Source: Piper betle (taxonomy: Eukaryota > Streptophyta > Magnoliopsida > Piperales > Piperaceae). From it: a stretch of DNA of 64,000 bases. The position numbers were made by a program, and so were the translations under genes. This document shows positions 12,311 through 23,502 of this stretch, piece after piece. The notes below the pieces were generated by a model. The model did not search any database. It saw nothing but the letters and a program-made list of their open reading frames with translations, and was not told where the DNA came from. The stretch lies in assembly GCA_033002965.1 (NCBI GenBank), contig JAURVB010014535.1, positions 62,001 to 126,000 of the forward strand, read 5' to 3'. Each line of letters opens with the position of its first letter. Position 1 is the stretch's first letter.

Positions 12311-12696
12311 AAAAAATTATAATTTTCTCTCACTTCCTTATTCTTTCCCACAATCAAAACGAGCCGTGTTTTTTTATTTTTTTGTATTATATGCATGTTT
12401 CAGACACAGTCCCCTTCTTATGATGTTCTGCTAGAGTGGACGTAGATGAAGTAATGCGAAGGGGAAGAAGACTCTCGCCTATTAGCTAGATTGGCTATCT
12501 CAATAGATAGACTACATTGATGTTACAAAGTCAACTGCCATGGATTCTGGACCATTTCACTTTTCTGAATTGAACACATTTCCCTGCTTCCTTATTACGT
12601 TTTGCGGTGGGTAATTTCATATTTTACAAGCAGTAGACTCACTGCATGGAAGAGGTTAAGGTGTTGGTGACGATGATCCATGAGGCTAGCTGGCCG
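12308..12696. repeat. LIN-gene 3' flank (copy 2 of the duplicated fragment)
   Basis: The part at 12,440-12,690 matches 1,681-1,950. The part at about 12,385-12,430 (atgcatgtttcagacacagtc) resembles 690-735, just beyond SmD2. It includes the probable 3' untranslated region of the LIN-like gene. Confidence 0.6.
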
Positions 12697-15600
12697 TCAG
12701 AGAGGAACCCATCCCTGCCATCGATGAAAGGTAAGATTTTTGACAGTTTGTTCCTGAATTAATTGAAGTAATTTTTCAAGTTATCAAAGTAGGCAGCAAA
12801 CCTTGATCAACCCTGTTTCTGTTCCACACAGAACAACGTCGTTGGCTATCAGAAGGCTGGTAATCCTGCTTCCTGCTGATAATCTTCCTACTTCCCTTTG
12901 GTTCTTTCTCAACCATATCTACATTAATCGCACAATAACGAAATGACAATTGAGTGACATTAATAGCGAATTTAGGCGTTTGAAATGCTTGCAAACCGGA
13001 CCTGGATCGTGCTGGGAGAAGAGCTGACATTGGAGTACAGAAAATCCTCCACAGCGGAGAGGGCCAATAGTTTTCTTCTTCTCAGGATTGGCAACTTGGA
13101 CCAAGTTCGCTGCTAAGCCATTAAAATGGTTGTGGATTATTTCCGGTTGTATTTGCATCTTTAAGCATCAAGCTTTCTAGTGCTATAATAGAGTTTTATA
13201 ACACACCTTAGAATTTAAGTCCTGCACAGAATTACTACCACTGTAGATGCTGTCCTTGAATACGGCAAGTGAGTAGATGGGTCGTCTGGGCAGCCACCAG
13301 CGCTTCTCTGGCTTCTTCATCTCCCTCAATTGCTTGCTTGCCATATCCACTTCCTGGTAAACATTTTTGCAAGAAAGCTAGTCAAGCTTACTGATTGTAG
13401 ATGTGTGAATTGTGTGGCATTTACTCAACCAACCTGTACACTTGAATCTGAGCACCCAAGATAGACGCGGCCCTCATCAACAGCTATGCACTTCAAACAT
13501 TTGCTTCGGCAAATGGTTCTTATTTTCTTTGACGCATCACATACCTGGTAAAACTGATCAAATTAGTACTCTGTTCATTTTTTTTAAACTTTCTATCACT
13601 TGGGTCATTCTTGAAGTTGGAGGAGAGGTTAGCTCAATCATAGCCAAGTTCAGTAATCAATGACCTTTAGACCAGGACTGGGAGTGATGATCAACATTTG
13701 CTGCTCATATGTCTCCATTTTGAGGATTGGTTCCTTCACTTCAACCATGTCAACAGGTTCCAAATTTCTATTTATCATTCTCCATACCTGCAAGATTAAT
13801 AATCAATTCTGCTTTAAAGGTTGGATATCATAGCCACTGTTCAAACAAAACCAGATGATCATTGCATTGTATACAATAGCAAAAACCTCTTTAATTTTCT
13901 AATTATTGGAAAGCTTCTTTGTTGTTATATTACCTTGATGGATTTATCTATAGAACCAGAAAGTAGACAGTCGCCTGCTTCATAAAGTGCAAAACATGTT
14001 ATCTTTCTCCTGTGTCCCTTCATTTCGCTTACCATCTTTGACGTCTGGCCTTTGATATCCCATATCTATTCACATGAACTCCAATCAAATTTAGGCATAA
14101 CATTTACTTCCTCTGTACCACTCAAACAATGTTCATTCAGATGATAATCACCTTGATAGACCCATTTGAATGCCCACTGTAAAGATAACCCTTGAAATAT
14201 ATAAGAGAAGTAGCAGCTCCACTTTCCAGGTGACCTGCCTCCAGTATTTGCTCGTGAACGCATGAAACATGCTGTTCTAACCAGTACAATTCCCATCATT
14301 TTGTGCATTCAATTTTCAGAGACCAATCTCCAGAAATATGGAAGTTGGTAGAAAACCAAGTTTTCAGGCAGTGAAGCAGAAACACACTCACCGACTTGCA
14401 TGGAAGTACACTATCAGCTGATCTGAGCAGTTCTTGTGCCATCCATGTAATGCTAGAAAGTCTTTGCAGTGATCCTCTCAGACCCTCGGTGATAGTGATA
14501 AGAGTTTCCATGCCTATTTGATGAAGAAAGTATATGACAAGGTGTTGTAAGTTTTGTTAAGTTCACAAATGGTCGTAACTAAAAATTTACCTCTGCCCAA
14601 AGTGTAATTATATAAACACAAGCAGGCTAGAAGTCTCTCTTCCAAATCCAAACTTGGGCGTAGGAAACGCACAAGTAAATTGAGAAGAGTATCTGTTGTA
14701 GTACATCTGAAACCAGTTTTGTTCATCTCTGCAACTTCACACCCGATCCATGCAATGGCGACTAAACAGTCTCGTGACACACTTCTTGTTTTGCTCTCCA
14801 ATCCCCTCTCCAGTGCTTGGAACACTGTCTCCCCCATCTTAAGAAGACTTCGTCCCACCTTGCTACACCATGCATCTGTACTGGAATCCTGCAACATTTG
14901 CTCAATGTATCAGAGTCTTGTTAGTGCTACTTGTTCAGGTTGATTTCATGTCAACATGATCACCTCGAGTGCGGGGTCCGACCAATCATGGTGTTTGATC
15001 ATGCTCATGTGATGTGAAGAAGATAAACCAGTCTTTCTTAGCAGCCAGGCAGATGTTGATGGTTCACCTGTCTTGGTGAAAGTTCCTCCCAAATTGGAAA
15101 GCACAAAAGCGGATAGTATTTGCATATCTGGGTTGTCATCTGATAGCAGTGTCTCCACAAGGACTTCTACTGCTTCTTCCCTAAATATACTCCTGTTGCT
15201 CCCTGTATCCTCCTGAAAAACGTTGCAATGTATGTTTTCGTCAAATCTTATATTACAGAAAATGCAATCTTTGAGTTAAGCATGAGAAGAATCAAGAACC
15301 ATGATGTCCAATTGAAACAGCAAATTTGATGCAAGGATGCCGTTTTCTGGGTCTGCGTTTCTGATGCAAGCCATCAAGGAGTGCATGACGTTTATCTTTC
15401 CTGCTAGTCTTATCTGATGCAATAGATTTGTTGCCCATGCCCTGCAACATAGCAAAGTTTTAAAGATAGTTTAAAATAATAAGAATAAGCTAGCTATTAA
15501 CAAGTTTGTGATAATCCTCCACGCAAATTACTATACCTTGGAACATGGAGCATTTCATTCAAGAGCTCAAGAGCGTTGAACTTGGGTTCCTTGTGATTAC

Positions 15601-18210
15601 ATCTGAGGAGGAGAAGCAACTCGGCCACTGGTGCTGCTTCAGAGATGTAGCTTCTGAAATTCCGATCATACCTCATGCACATCAAAACTATGTTCACCAC
15701 AGCTGCTCCTTCTTCCATGTTTTTGTACTTTGGGGCTTCCAAGAGCGTTGAAATAAAATCTTGAGAACAGACTACACTTAGATTTTTACAGTTATCCGTG
15801 AAATCAAGTTTTGTGACAAGCATTTCGATCATGGCAATGGATGCTTTTGTGGGCGTCATACAATACGAAGTGCTGCTGAGTTTGCTGTTCTTTGTGCTGC
15901 AAACTATCTTCACTAGACAATGCAATATATCCAAGTCATTGATCTGTTGCGGGGATGGATTCATCACATACATGAGACTAGCTGCCTCTTGAACATTTCT
16001 TCTAAGGACATGAGCCAAATCATGCAAACATGTTTTGTGTTTCTTGATTTCATCTACTACTGAATTGTTTTCAGATGAAAGAACCAATAGGACAGAAATT
16101 GATGCTCTTATGAGTTCTTCCTCCTTTGAAGTTGCAATGACATTCAGAAGTTGGTCTAGAATCACTCCCTTGAGCCGTTCATATTTGGAGTCATCTTTGA
16201 TTAGCAATATCTCCCAGATGCTTGAGATTTCAGAACTTGTATCTGAGAAATACAAGGTAGAGACTGCCTTCTTAAAGCCTTTCATCATCTTTGCTTGTTT
16301 TCTAGACTTTGATCTCTTTCTTGTGCTTCCTTGATGAAAAAACTGCGGAAGTTCGACTGGCCTATGCAATGTTGTTGCAGCTGCTACATTGTAATTGCTA
16401 GAGCTGTCTCGATCAAGGTCGCTCAATCCAAGATTAGTTAAACTAGCATATTGGCTAGAATGTTGAGAATCTATGGGGAAGATGGAACTTGCATTTTCTT
16501 CAGATGTTGTGACCTCAATTGCTTCTGGGGAGTGCATGTTTGAAAGCAAAAGCTTCCTGTAAAAATTCAACTAGCAGTAAAAACTCAAGAATTACAACCA
16601 GATTGAATATGAGAAAGTAAATTGTCATTAGTGTAAAATCATAATTAAAACTACACAAACTAACCCATTGGAGAATTTAGGCTCTAAAATTTCCCGGCAT
16701 GTTTGGAGGTCATTCACTTTCCAATTGTTCTCATTATACACCTCCTGTTTAGTAATGAAAAAAAATCAGAAATACTTGATGAAATGAAGCAACATGGAAT
16801 TCGTTTAGCAAGATCATCTTAACATAATATGAGGATTTGCCCAGAAAAATATAGCTATCATCATCACATTCCCATTGGTTAGAACACAAAACCAGAAGAT
16901 AGGATGCAATATCCTTTGATTAAAAAGTTCGGAAACTGAATGATCTTACCTCAGGCTCAGATCCATCCAAAGAACCAACGGGAGAACAAACTGTGATTGA
17001 TGTATCTGAGTCTGGCAATTTCATGTCATGGTGGTAGCATTTGCTGCTAATAAGGTTCTTGTTCATAAGCATATCATCAACAGGGTCTTTGTCTTCTACG
17101 TAGTTCAGAAATAGCCCACCATCATCCTGTGTAAAGGGGCACCTATTATCAAAATAAAACCTGGAGCTTTTCACTCCGTTGATTTTCTCATGCAAACTTT
17201 GTTGGGACTCAGCAGGATTTTCCATTATCACCTGCACAAAATTACAGTAATGGTTTTAGGCAATCCTGCTAAACTGCCATCTACTTCTCATTTGCTCTAA
17301 GTAGCTGAAATTTCTGATAGATTGATATGCACGCACATCACAAAATGCCTGGCGAAGTATTGTTTGCTTGGTAGGTGCTGCACATCTAGCACTCATACAC
17401 CTCCTGTACCTGTTCAGAAAGATCTGTTAAAAATGAAACAAATTTGATCATACACATGCACAAAGCACACCATGCAATGCAAAATACTGACAAGTTGTTG
17501 CCGAGCTTGTCTTGGTAGCAGAAATCCGTAGCAACACCATGTTTGGGAAGCCATAGAAAGCCAGAGGTCTCTTTGTTCAACACAACCTGGTAATACATCA
17601 TCCAATCCTTGTACCTCCTCGCCAATGTCCTCGTAACATCGTCAATGGCGTCTTCACAAAGCAGGGCAAGCGTCTCCTCTTGGTTCTCAACAATTATATG
17701 CGACAAGAAGAGGAACTCCCAGATCTCCGGAGCAAAATGGGTCCTCACCAAACGAGGAGAGACGAGGATTGCTTGAAGGACATGGGAAGCCATCTGCCAT
17801 TCATCGTTCTGGAGCTTCCTTATGATGGAGAGGTAGAAGTAAGAGCAGCAAACGAGGAACTGGTTGGAAACGCCGCCGGTGGAGCCATCCTCGTCGAGCA
17901 GAGCAGGGACCTGTAGCATCTGCTCGGAGCTCCTCAACAAGGAGCTCCTCTGTTCTTCACTCTGCTCCATGACCGCAGCTTCGAGCTTCTCCACACCCCA
18001 GAAAAGGTTGGAGATTATGGAGTGCTCGCCGAACTCGAAGAACTCCTGCTTTGGAGCTTTGAGCATGGAGTGGCAGCTCAATTGGATGCATTTTCTAGCC
18101 TCCGAGTCTAAAAGAAAACGATCAAAATGCTGGTTCACAGAGAAGACGAGAATTCGAACAGAGTTCAAATCTAGCTTGTGTTGGTGGGCAGAGGAAGGAT
18201 TGGTGGACAT
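12697..18210 (-). CDS. LIN-like WD40-repeat protein (U-box-less), 17 exons
   Basis: Seventeen minus-strand exons join in frame into 3861 nt, or 1286 aa: 17492-18210, 17337-17409, 16950-17231, 16665-16744, 15537-16556, 15300-15441, 14964-15212, 14591-14888, 14392-14513, 14152-14271, 13934-14065, 13665-13787, 13434-13544, 13207-13353, 13002-13109, 12802-12918, 12697-12714. All junctions are GT-AG and the phases agree. Residues 1-264 are the LIN N-terminal domain (LLDEDGSTGGVSNQFLV, LQAILVSPRLVRTHFAPEIWE). Residues about 430-950 are helical, armadillo-like. Residues 996-1286 are WD40 repeats (LYSGHSNGSIKIWDIKG, CLLSGSIDKSIKVWR), ending in GWVPL. LIN/CERBERUS proteins are E3 ligases for rhizobial infection and carry a central U-box. 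I see no U-box here, which fits the Arabidopsis At3g06880-type relatives, so ligase activity should not be assumed. The last exon is only 18 nt long. Confidence 0.92.
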
Positions 18211-18583
18211 GGAAGCTAGAGACGGAGCTGGGTATTGGAGAAGAAGATGTTAGGAGTTGGGGAAGGAGGGACAGGAAGCTTTTAGGATGGAGAAGGCCGA
18301 GAGCTTGCTCGTGACTTCGTGGGGGCCTCTATGGCTTATAGGTAACTGCTCACTGCAAAACAAGTAATCACCCGTTGCTTTCTCAACATACAAACAAATC
18401 TCCATGATCGCCATTCTTTCTTATTTTTCTTCTAAATTCACTGCTTTCATAGTTACAAAGATATTGGTGATCATACCACCCTTTTATCGTGCTATGTTAT
18501 CAGGTAGCTATAGTTTATTAAGATTTCTTTAGTACGAGCTTTGATTGCATACATTTTTCACTCTGCTATGCTGTGACGAGGAG
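18211..18583. other. 5' leader and promoter region of the LIN-like gene
   Basis: The first ~100 bp upstream of the start codon are purine-rich on the plus strand and probably transcribed leader. I find no clear TATA box. The remainder is AT-rich with no gene. Confidence 0.4.
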
Positions 18584-19200
18584 TAGGGGTGAGCATGACG
18601 ACGACTAAACCTAGTAAACATATCAAACTAAATTTATTTTAATAGTTCAATCCAGTACTGTTTTGTTTAGTCATAGTTCGTTTAAATTGAAAATCAACCG
18701 AACTTAATTCGATCGGTTTTATCGATTTTTGGTGGAAACGAATCAAATCTAATAAATCAATAAATAGAAAGAAATTTATTTACATTAATTTTCTTCATTT
18801 TTTTTCTTTATTGTACACGTATCTTTATGTATTTTTATTCAGTATGATATATAACAAAAATTTATAACATTGTTATTTTAGTTTAATTTATTAAAAAATA
18901 TTTATTTATGTATGTGTAAAAGATGAAAATTTAATATATATTATATATTGTGTACCTATTATATAATGTTCTAAATTAAAACATTATTCATGTAATTTTT
19001 TGTGATAAGTTTATAATTAACCTCTAAATGTATAATAAAAATTCTTTATTTTTTTAAATAAAATTTAAAAATAATTATAATAAGCATTTAAGAATAAATA
19101 TTTAATGATATAAAATATTATTTATCATTTTGATTAGTTTGGTTGGAATTGGGTTAAAACTAAATAGTTCACTTTGATGGGTTTGCTTAGCATTTATAAT
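18584..19200. mobile_element. Degenerate hAT-like element (left end only)
   Basis: The left end reads TAGGGGTGAGCA, the usual terminus of plant hAT MITEs, and is followed by repeated aaccgaac/gttcggtt-type words. The interior is extremely AT-rich. No matching right end TGCTCACCCCTA was found, so the element is truncated or decayed and its right limit is a guess. Confidence 0.45.
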
Positions 19201-19862
19201 TTAGTTTTTATTTAATTAATTAAATTATTTTAATTCAATTAATTGGCCAAGTAGTCCGTTTGATTTTAACCTAACAGAATGAATGATCACCCAATGACAA
19301 CGACGGGTGCAGTGACTTACCGTAAAACTGGTAGAGAGATGGCGATGAAAAGGACGAGACAGCAAACGTACATCACAGAGAGAAACAAGCATGCGCTTGC
19401 GTTGCTTGCATGAAAGCTCCACCTCCTCCTCTCCTTTATCACACTCTTAAACACGCCGCGCTCCATTCTCCTCTTTTCTCTTCTTCATCCATACAGAAAA
19501 CATTAACATTCTGGGCAGCTCGGAGACGAATTGAACCAAACATGTCTATGAATATTATTGTGATCTTCCTCTCTTGATTGACTCTTCTTTTTCCTCTTCT
19601 TCCTCCCTGGTTTTCTGCTCGGCCGGTAAATTGTTCACCCCTCTTCTAGAGCCAAAGGGTGATATAGTAAACAAAATCTAAAGCATTCGAGCAAATTAAT
19701 ATCTAGCAAGCGAATCGTCATCTCCTTGCCACACCACAAAACTCTAAATCCCCATCGTTGTACCTCGTAATGAAAAATATTCCTCGCATTCAATGTGGAA
19801 CCAACCAAGACAGTATAAGCTTGCCACTACACCATACCCACACACCAACACCACCTAACGTA
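19201..19862. other. Intergenic DNA without a recognisable gene
   Basis: This is mixed-composition DNA, with a pyrimidine-rich CTCCTC stretch at about 19,420-19,500 that resembles a plant 5' leader. No ORF follows it, because the hAT element begins at 19,871. Confidence 0.4.
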
Positions 19863-20826
19863 CTTTGAATCATGGTTGCATGAATCGGAATCGGAATCGG
19901 AATCGGTTTTCCAGGGAGTCGGAATCGGAATCGGAATCGGTCTGAATCGGCCAAGAATCGGTTCAGTTGAATCGGTCCAAATTAATTTAATCGGTCATAT
20001 ATAAGAATTTGACAATTTATAATATAAATATATTAAAATTAGGTATTGATGTTATTTTGATATTATTCTGTATATTATAGTTTCTGATATTTTTAAATAT
20101 TTTTTAAGATTTTTTTAAATTATTTAGAATTAATTATTATTTTTGACTCGAGTTAGACTCGAGTCAACTTTTAATTACGAGAATGCCACTCCTTACCCCC
20201 GCCGCCGCCGTCGCCGCCGCCGGCCCGGTCGGCGGCGAGTCTCGAGGCGGCGATGTCGGAGGATGTTGGCGGCCCGCAGCCGGCGGCAAGGCGGCCAGGA
20301 GCGGCCTCGCAGCCGGCGGCGAAGCGGCCAGGAGCGGCGGCGAGTCGGCGGCGAGTCGCGGCGATTCGTGCGTCACAGCCCGATTCGGTCCGGCCACACT
20401 TCGGCGGCGACGTTGCGAGGTCGGCGGCGAGGTCGGTAGCCCGGTCGGCGGCGAGCCCGGAGTCGGGGAGCACGGCGGAGGGCGGAAACGGGGCGGCGGC
20501 GGGCGGATGAGCGGCGGCGGCGCGGGTGGAGCGGGTTTGATTTTAGGTTTTTAAAATCTAAATTACCATTTTACCCATGCTTAAATGATTTAATAAAAAT
20601 CATACCTAGGGTATTTTAGTAATTTCATTAAAAAACCGATTCCGATTTAAATTGGCCGATTCCGATTCCGAGTTAAATCGGTCGGAATCGGCCGAACTCG
20701 GCCGATTCCGAGGCCGATTCGGGGCCGGCCGAGTCGGCCCCGAAATCGGATCGGCATCGCGCCGATCCGATTTAAATCGGCCGATTCCGCACGGAATCGG
20801 CCGATTCGTGCAACAGTGCTTTGAAT
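19863..20826. mobile_element. Non-autonomous hAT element, 948 bp, with perfect 8-bp TSD
   Basis: The element spans 19,871-20,818. CTTTGAAT flanks it on both sides (19,863-19,870 and 20,819-20,826), a perfect 8-bp target-site duplication as expected for hAT. The terminal inverted repeats match at 15 of 18 positions: CATGGTTGCATGAATCGG, and CACTGTTGCACGAATCGG on the opposite strand. The subterminal regions are packed with GGAATC/GATTCC and CGGCCGATT words in both orientations, typical transposase-binding repeats. No transposase is encoded. The centre (20,140-20,545) carries a GACTCGAG...GAGTCAA palindromic module followed by a GC-rich stretch; its Arg/Gly/Ala ORFs are not believable genes. Confidence 0.88.
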
Positions 20827-21206
20827 AGCCACAACGATTATAGGTACCAAGACATCTCATAATGTTTATTTCATTTTTTGGGCAAGCACGAATCTTTTCT
20901 GGTACAGTTTCCTGCTACAAACCTGGAGGAAAGCTAGATAGATGTACATGCGCAAAATGCAAGAAGAAGGCTAACACATACAGTACTGTTTTCACATGTC
21001 GCACTTCACACCATTACAACCTTTATCACAGTCAGAAAACGAATCAATACCTGCGATAATACAACCTAAAAAGGTTTGCATCTATGCAAGCTGCATTTAG
21101 ACAATTGTGTACATTTGATAATGTGCATTCACTTTGATTGTTTAGCTTTGATATGGAACTTGAATACAGTGCAAAATCACAAATTAACCCTTCCGAAGGT
21201 TGCAAG
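20827..21206. other. 3' flank of the two-exon unknown gene
   Basis: This is AT-rich DNA downstream of the minus-strand stop at 21,207-21,209. It probably includes that gene's 3' untranslated region. No other gene is visible. Confidence 0.4.
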
Positions 21207-23502
21207 CTAACGAAATGAAGCAACCAGTCTCAATTCATGTTTCTTCCGCCGACACCTATAATGCGCTTTTTGCTCTGCGAATGTATTTTTCCCGACCATG
21301 TCCATTGGATCTCCATCTGGTAAAGAAGTAACAGATCAGCTGTAATAGGTGAAGAAAACCAAAAAGAGAACCATTTTAGTTTCCTGTAAGCAAAGTCATA
21401 GGCAAATCATCCAACACATAAACAATTTAGTTTTGATCATATATTTACAAATATAAATTTGAAATAGCGATGACATTTATCTTTTCCTGGAATCAAATAA
21501 AAAAGGACAAAAGAATTTATGTATGTTAATAATCTTGGATGGAGAGAGATGACACTTGTGTCCCCCGGAAATCAAATTAAAAGCATCAGCCAACATGAAG
21601 AAAATATGAGAACCACTCTACTTCTCTGTGAACAAATCACATGAATGTTCCAACACACTAACAACTAATTTCGACAATAGCACCAATATATGCACGAGTG
21701 AACAAAGACATTTTGCCTGCAACTAATTTTGAGACCATAACCGACACAAATATGAGAGGAAAAGACATTTAGCTTTAAGGTAAGAAGACGTAAACAAGTG
21801 ACCTTTACACAGTTATAATTTCACATGGAGAAATAAATATGAAGATTCTCTTTCGTTAGTATGCCAATGCACGTCCAAAAAGATGAGAACAGCGATTATA
21901 AACGAGCAAAATGAAACAAATGAATTCCCATGCATCAAATGACCCAAGAGAGGCGCATACATTGTGCAACCAACTAATTTCAGTTAATATATACTTGATA
22001 ATCATTTCAAGTATTTAGGGATAACTTCGCATCATTTCCCAGCTTGGAGTCAAAATCTTCAAAACACCACAAGTTCTACCTACATACAATGTACAAAAAG
22101 TGTCTCCAAGCATAATGTTCAATAAAAGTCTTTGCCTAGTGTTTCAAGAACTGAACTATTTGTATTAGCCCAAACTGGTCCCTCCATGCAACCCAAGGAA
22201 AACCAGCTATAAGAAAGGAGCATTTAGCAAAATGTATTTACACCATTTTATTAGAAGAAAGCAGCACACGCCAAAAGTTGGCAATGCCATGACGAAGATA
22301 GTCACAACTAAACATTTCAATACACATTGCGACCAATTCATGTAACTTCAGATCACTTCCCTTCATTTCTCAGGTCAAAGTGAAAAAATCTGCAAACTAC
22401 ACAAATTCTATCCAATTCCCAGTAGTAATGAGAACTTGCAAAATACGTACAATGTGCCCAATCAAAATGGCAAATAAAACCACTACACTCTCTGCTTGCA
22501 GAACAATACTGTTTGCATCACCACCACCAAGAAAGGTAAGCCCTTGGAGCCGGATCGCTAGACCACTATTCCACCGATACCCAAAGAGCGTTGAGGGCAT
22601 GGATCCTAAACTAAGATCTTAAATGGCAAAATTTTAGATGGAACCCTCCTCTTTTATTCAGGCTTGGGACGGGCAATGCATAGGTGGAGTTAACCACTAT
22701 CTTCTCAAAACAAAGCATCGTATTTCACAATTTGGTAATACTATAACATGATGATCGTCTTTACAATTACTTGAAACAAGAGACACAAAAAATATTCCCC
22801 AATTCATTAACATATTTGAAGAATCAAAATTATCAACAACATGAAAATCAATAGAGTTTCTTCTATCATACCTCCAACGTCCTCACCCCAGAAAAGTGCC
22901 CTTCCATCATCATCTTCCTCATCAAGCTCATCACCATACCCAAGCTCCCCATCCCCTCTATACCCAGGCTCACTCCCATACCCAGATTCGTTCCCCAACC
23001 CTTCAACAACACCACTATGCAGGACACCATTGCTCACCGGATTCTCCTTCTCCACCGCCTCCGGCCGCCGAGCATCGCCGACGTCGGACGCCCAGTTCAC
23101 GTCCCCGCCGCCGCTCACGAACAGCTCCCCGCTCGAGTCCGTCCCTGCCGCGACGGGGAAGTCGGAGCAGGTCGCGTACGCGGCGGAGGGGCCGAGCGAG
23201 CAGCACCGCCGGGAGCCGCTCTTCTCGCTGCTCCGGCCCGAGAGCGACCGGGAGGCCCGCCGGCGTCGCTTCCGGGACACCCACCGGAAGTGGTCCCTTT
23301 TCAGCTTCGGCGGCCGGTCATCGTCGATGAGGGAGAGCTTGGACAGGTCGATCCCCGGGATCGACCCGCCGTCCACCGCCGCCGGAGCCGGCGGCTTCTT
23401 GCTGACGGCGGAGATGGAGGAGCGGTGGAAGGGGTTCCAGGAGTGGAGGTGGTAGGTGCAAGCCTCCAAGGCATGGCTGGTGTTGAGCGTCTTACCAGTC
23501 AT
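21207..23502 (-). CDS. Plant-specific protein of unknown function, two exons (246 aa)
   Basis: Exon 1 is 22872-23502 and exon 2 is 21207-21316, joined across a 1.55-kb intron (donor gtatga, acceptor accag). The phases fit exactly and give 246 aa. The N-terminal part has MTGKTLNTSHALEACTYHLHSW, then a basic stretch WVSRKRRRRASRS that could act as a nuclear localisation signal. The middle is disordered and acidic with GYG/GY repeats (GYGSEPGYRGDGELGYGDE) and DEEDDDGRALFWGED. Exon 2 ends with NTFAEQKAHYRCRRKKHELR, a conserved-looking basic tail. Without exon 2 the reading would run into the intron and create a false hydrophobic tail. I recall similar uncharacterised proteins in plants, but no function is known to me. 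Confidence 0.75.

Noticed and set aside
20143..20554. Arg/Gly/Ala-rich ORFs inside the 948-bp hAT element
   Set aside because: GC-rich filler open in many frames; not a transposase and not a captured gene I can recognise.
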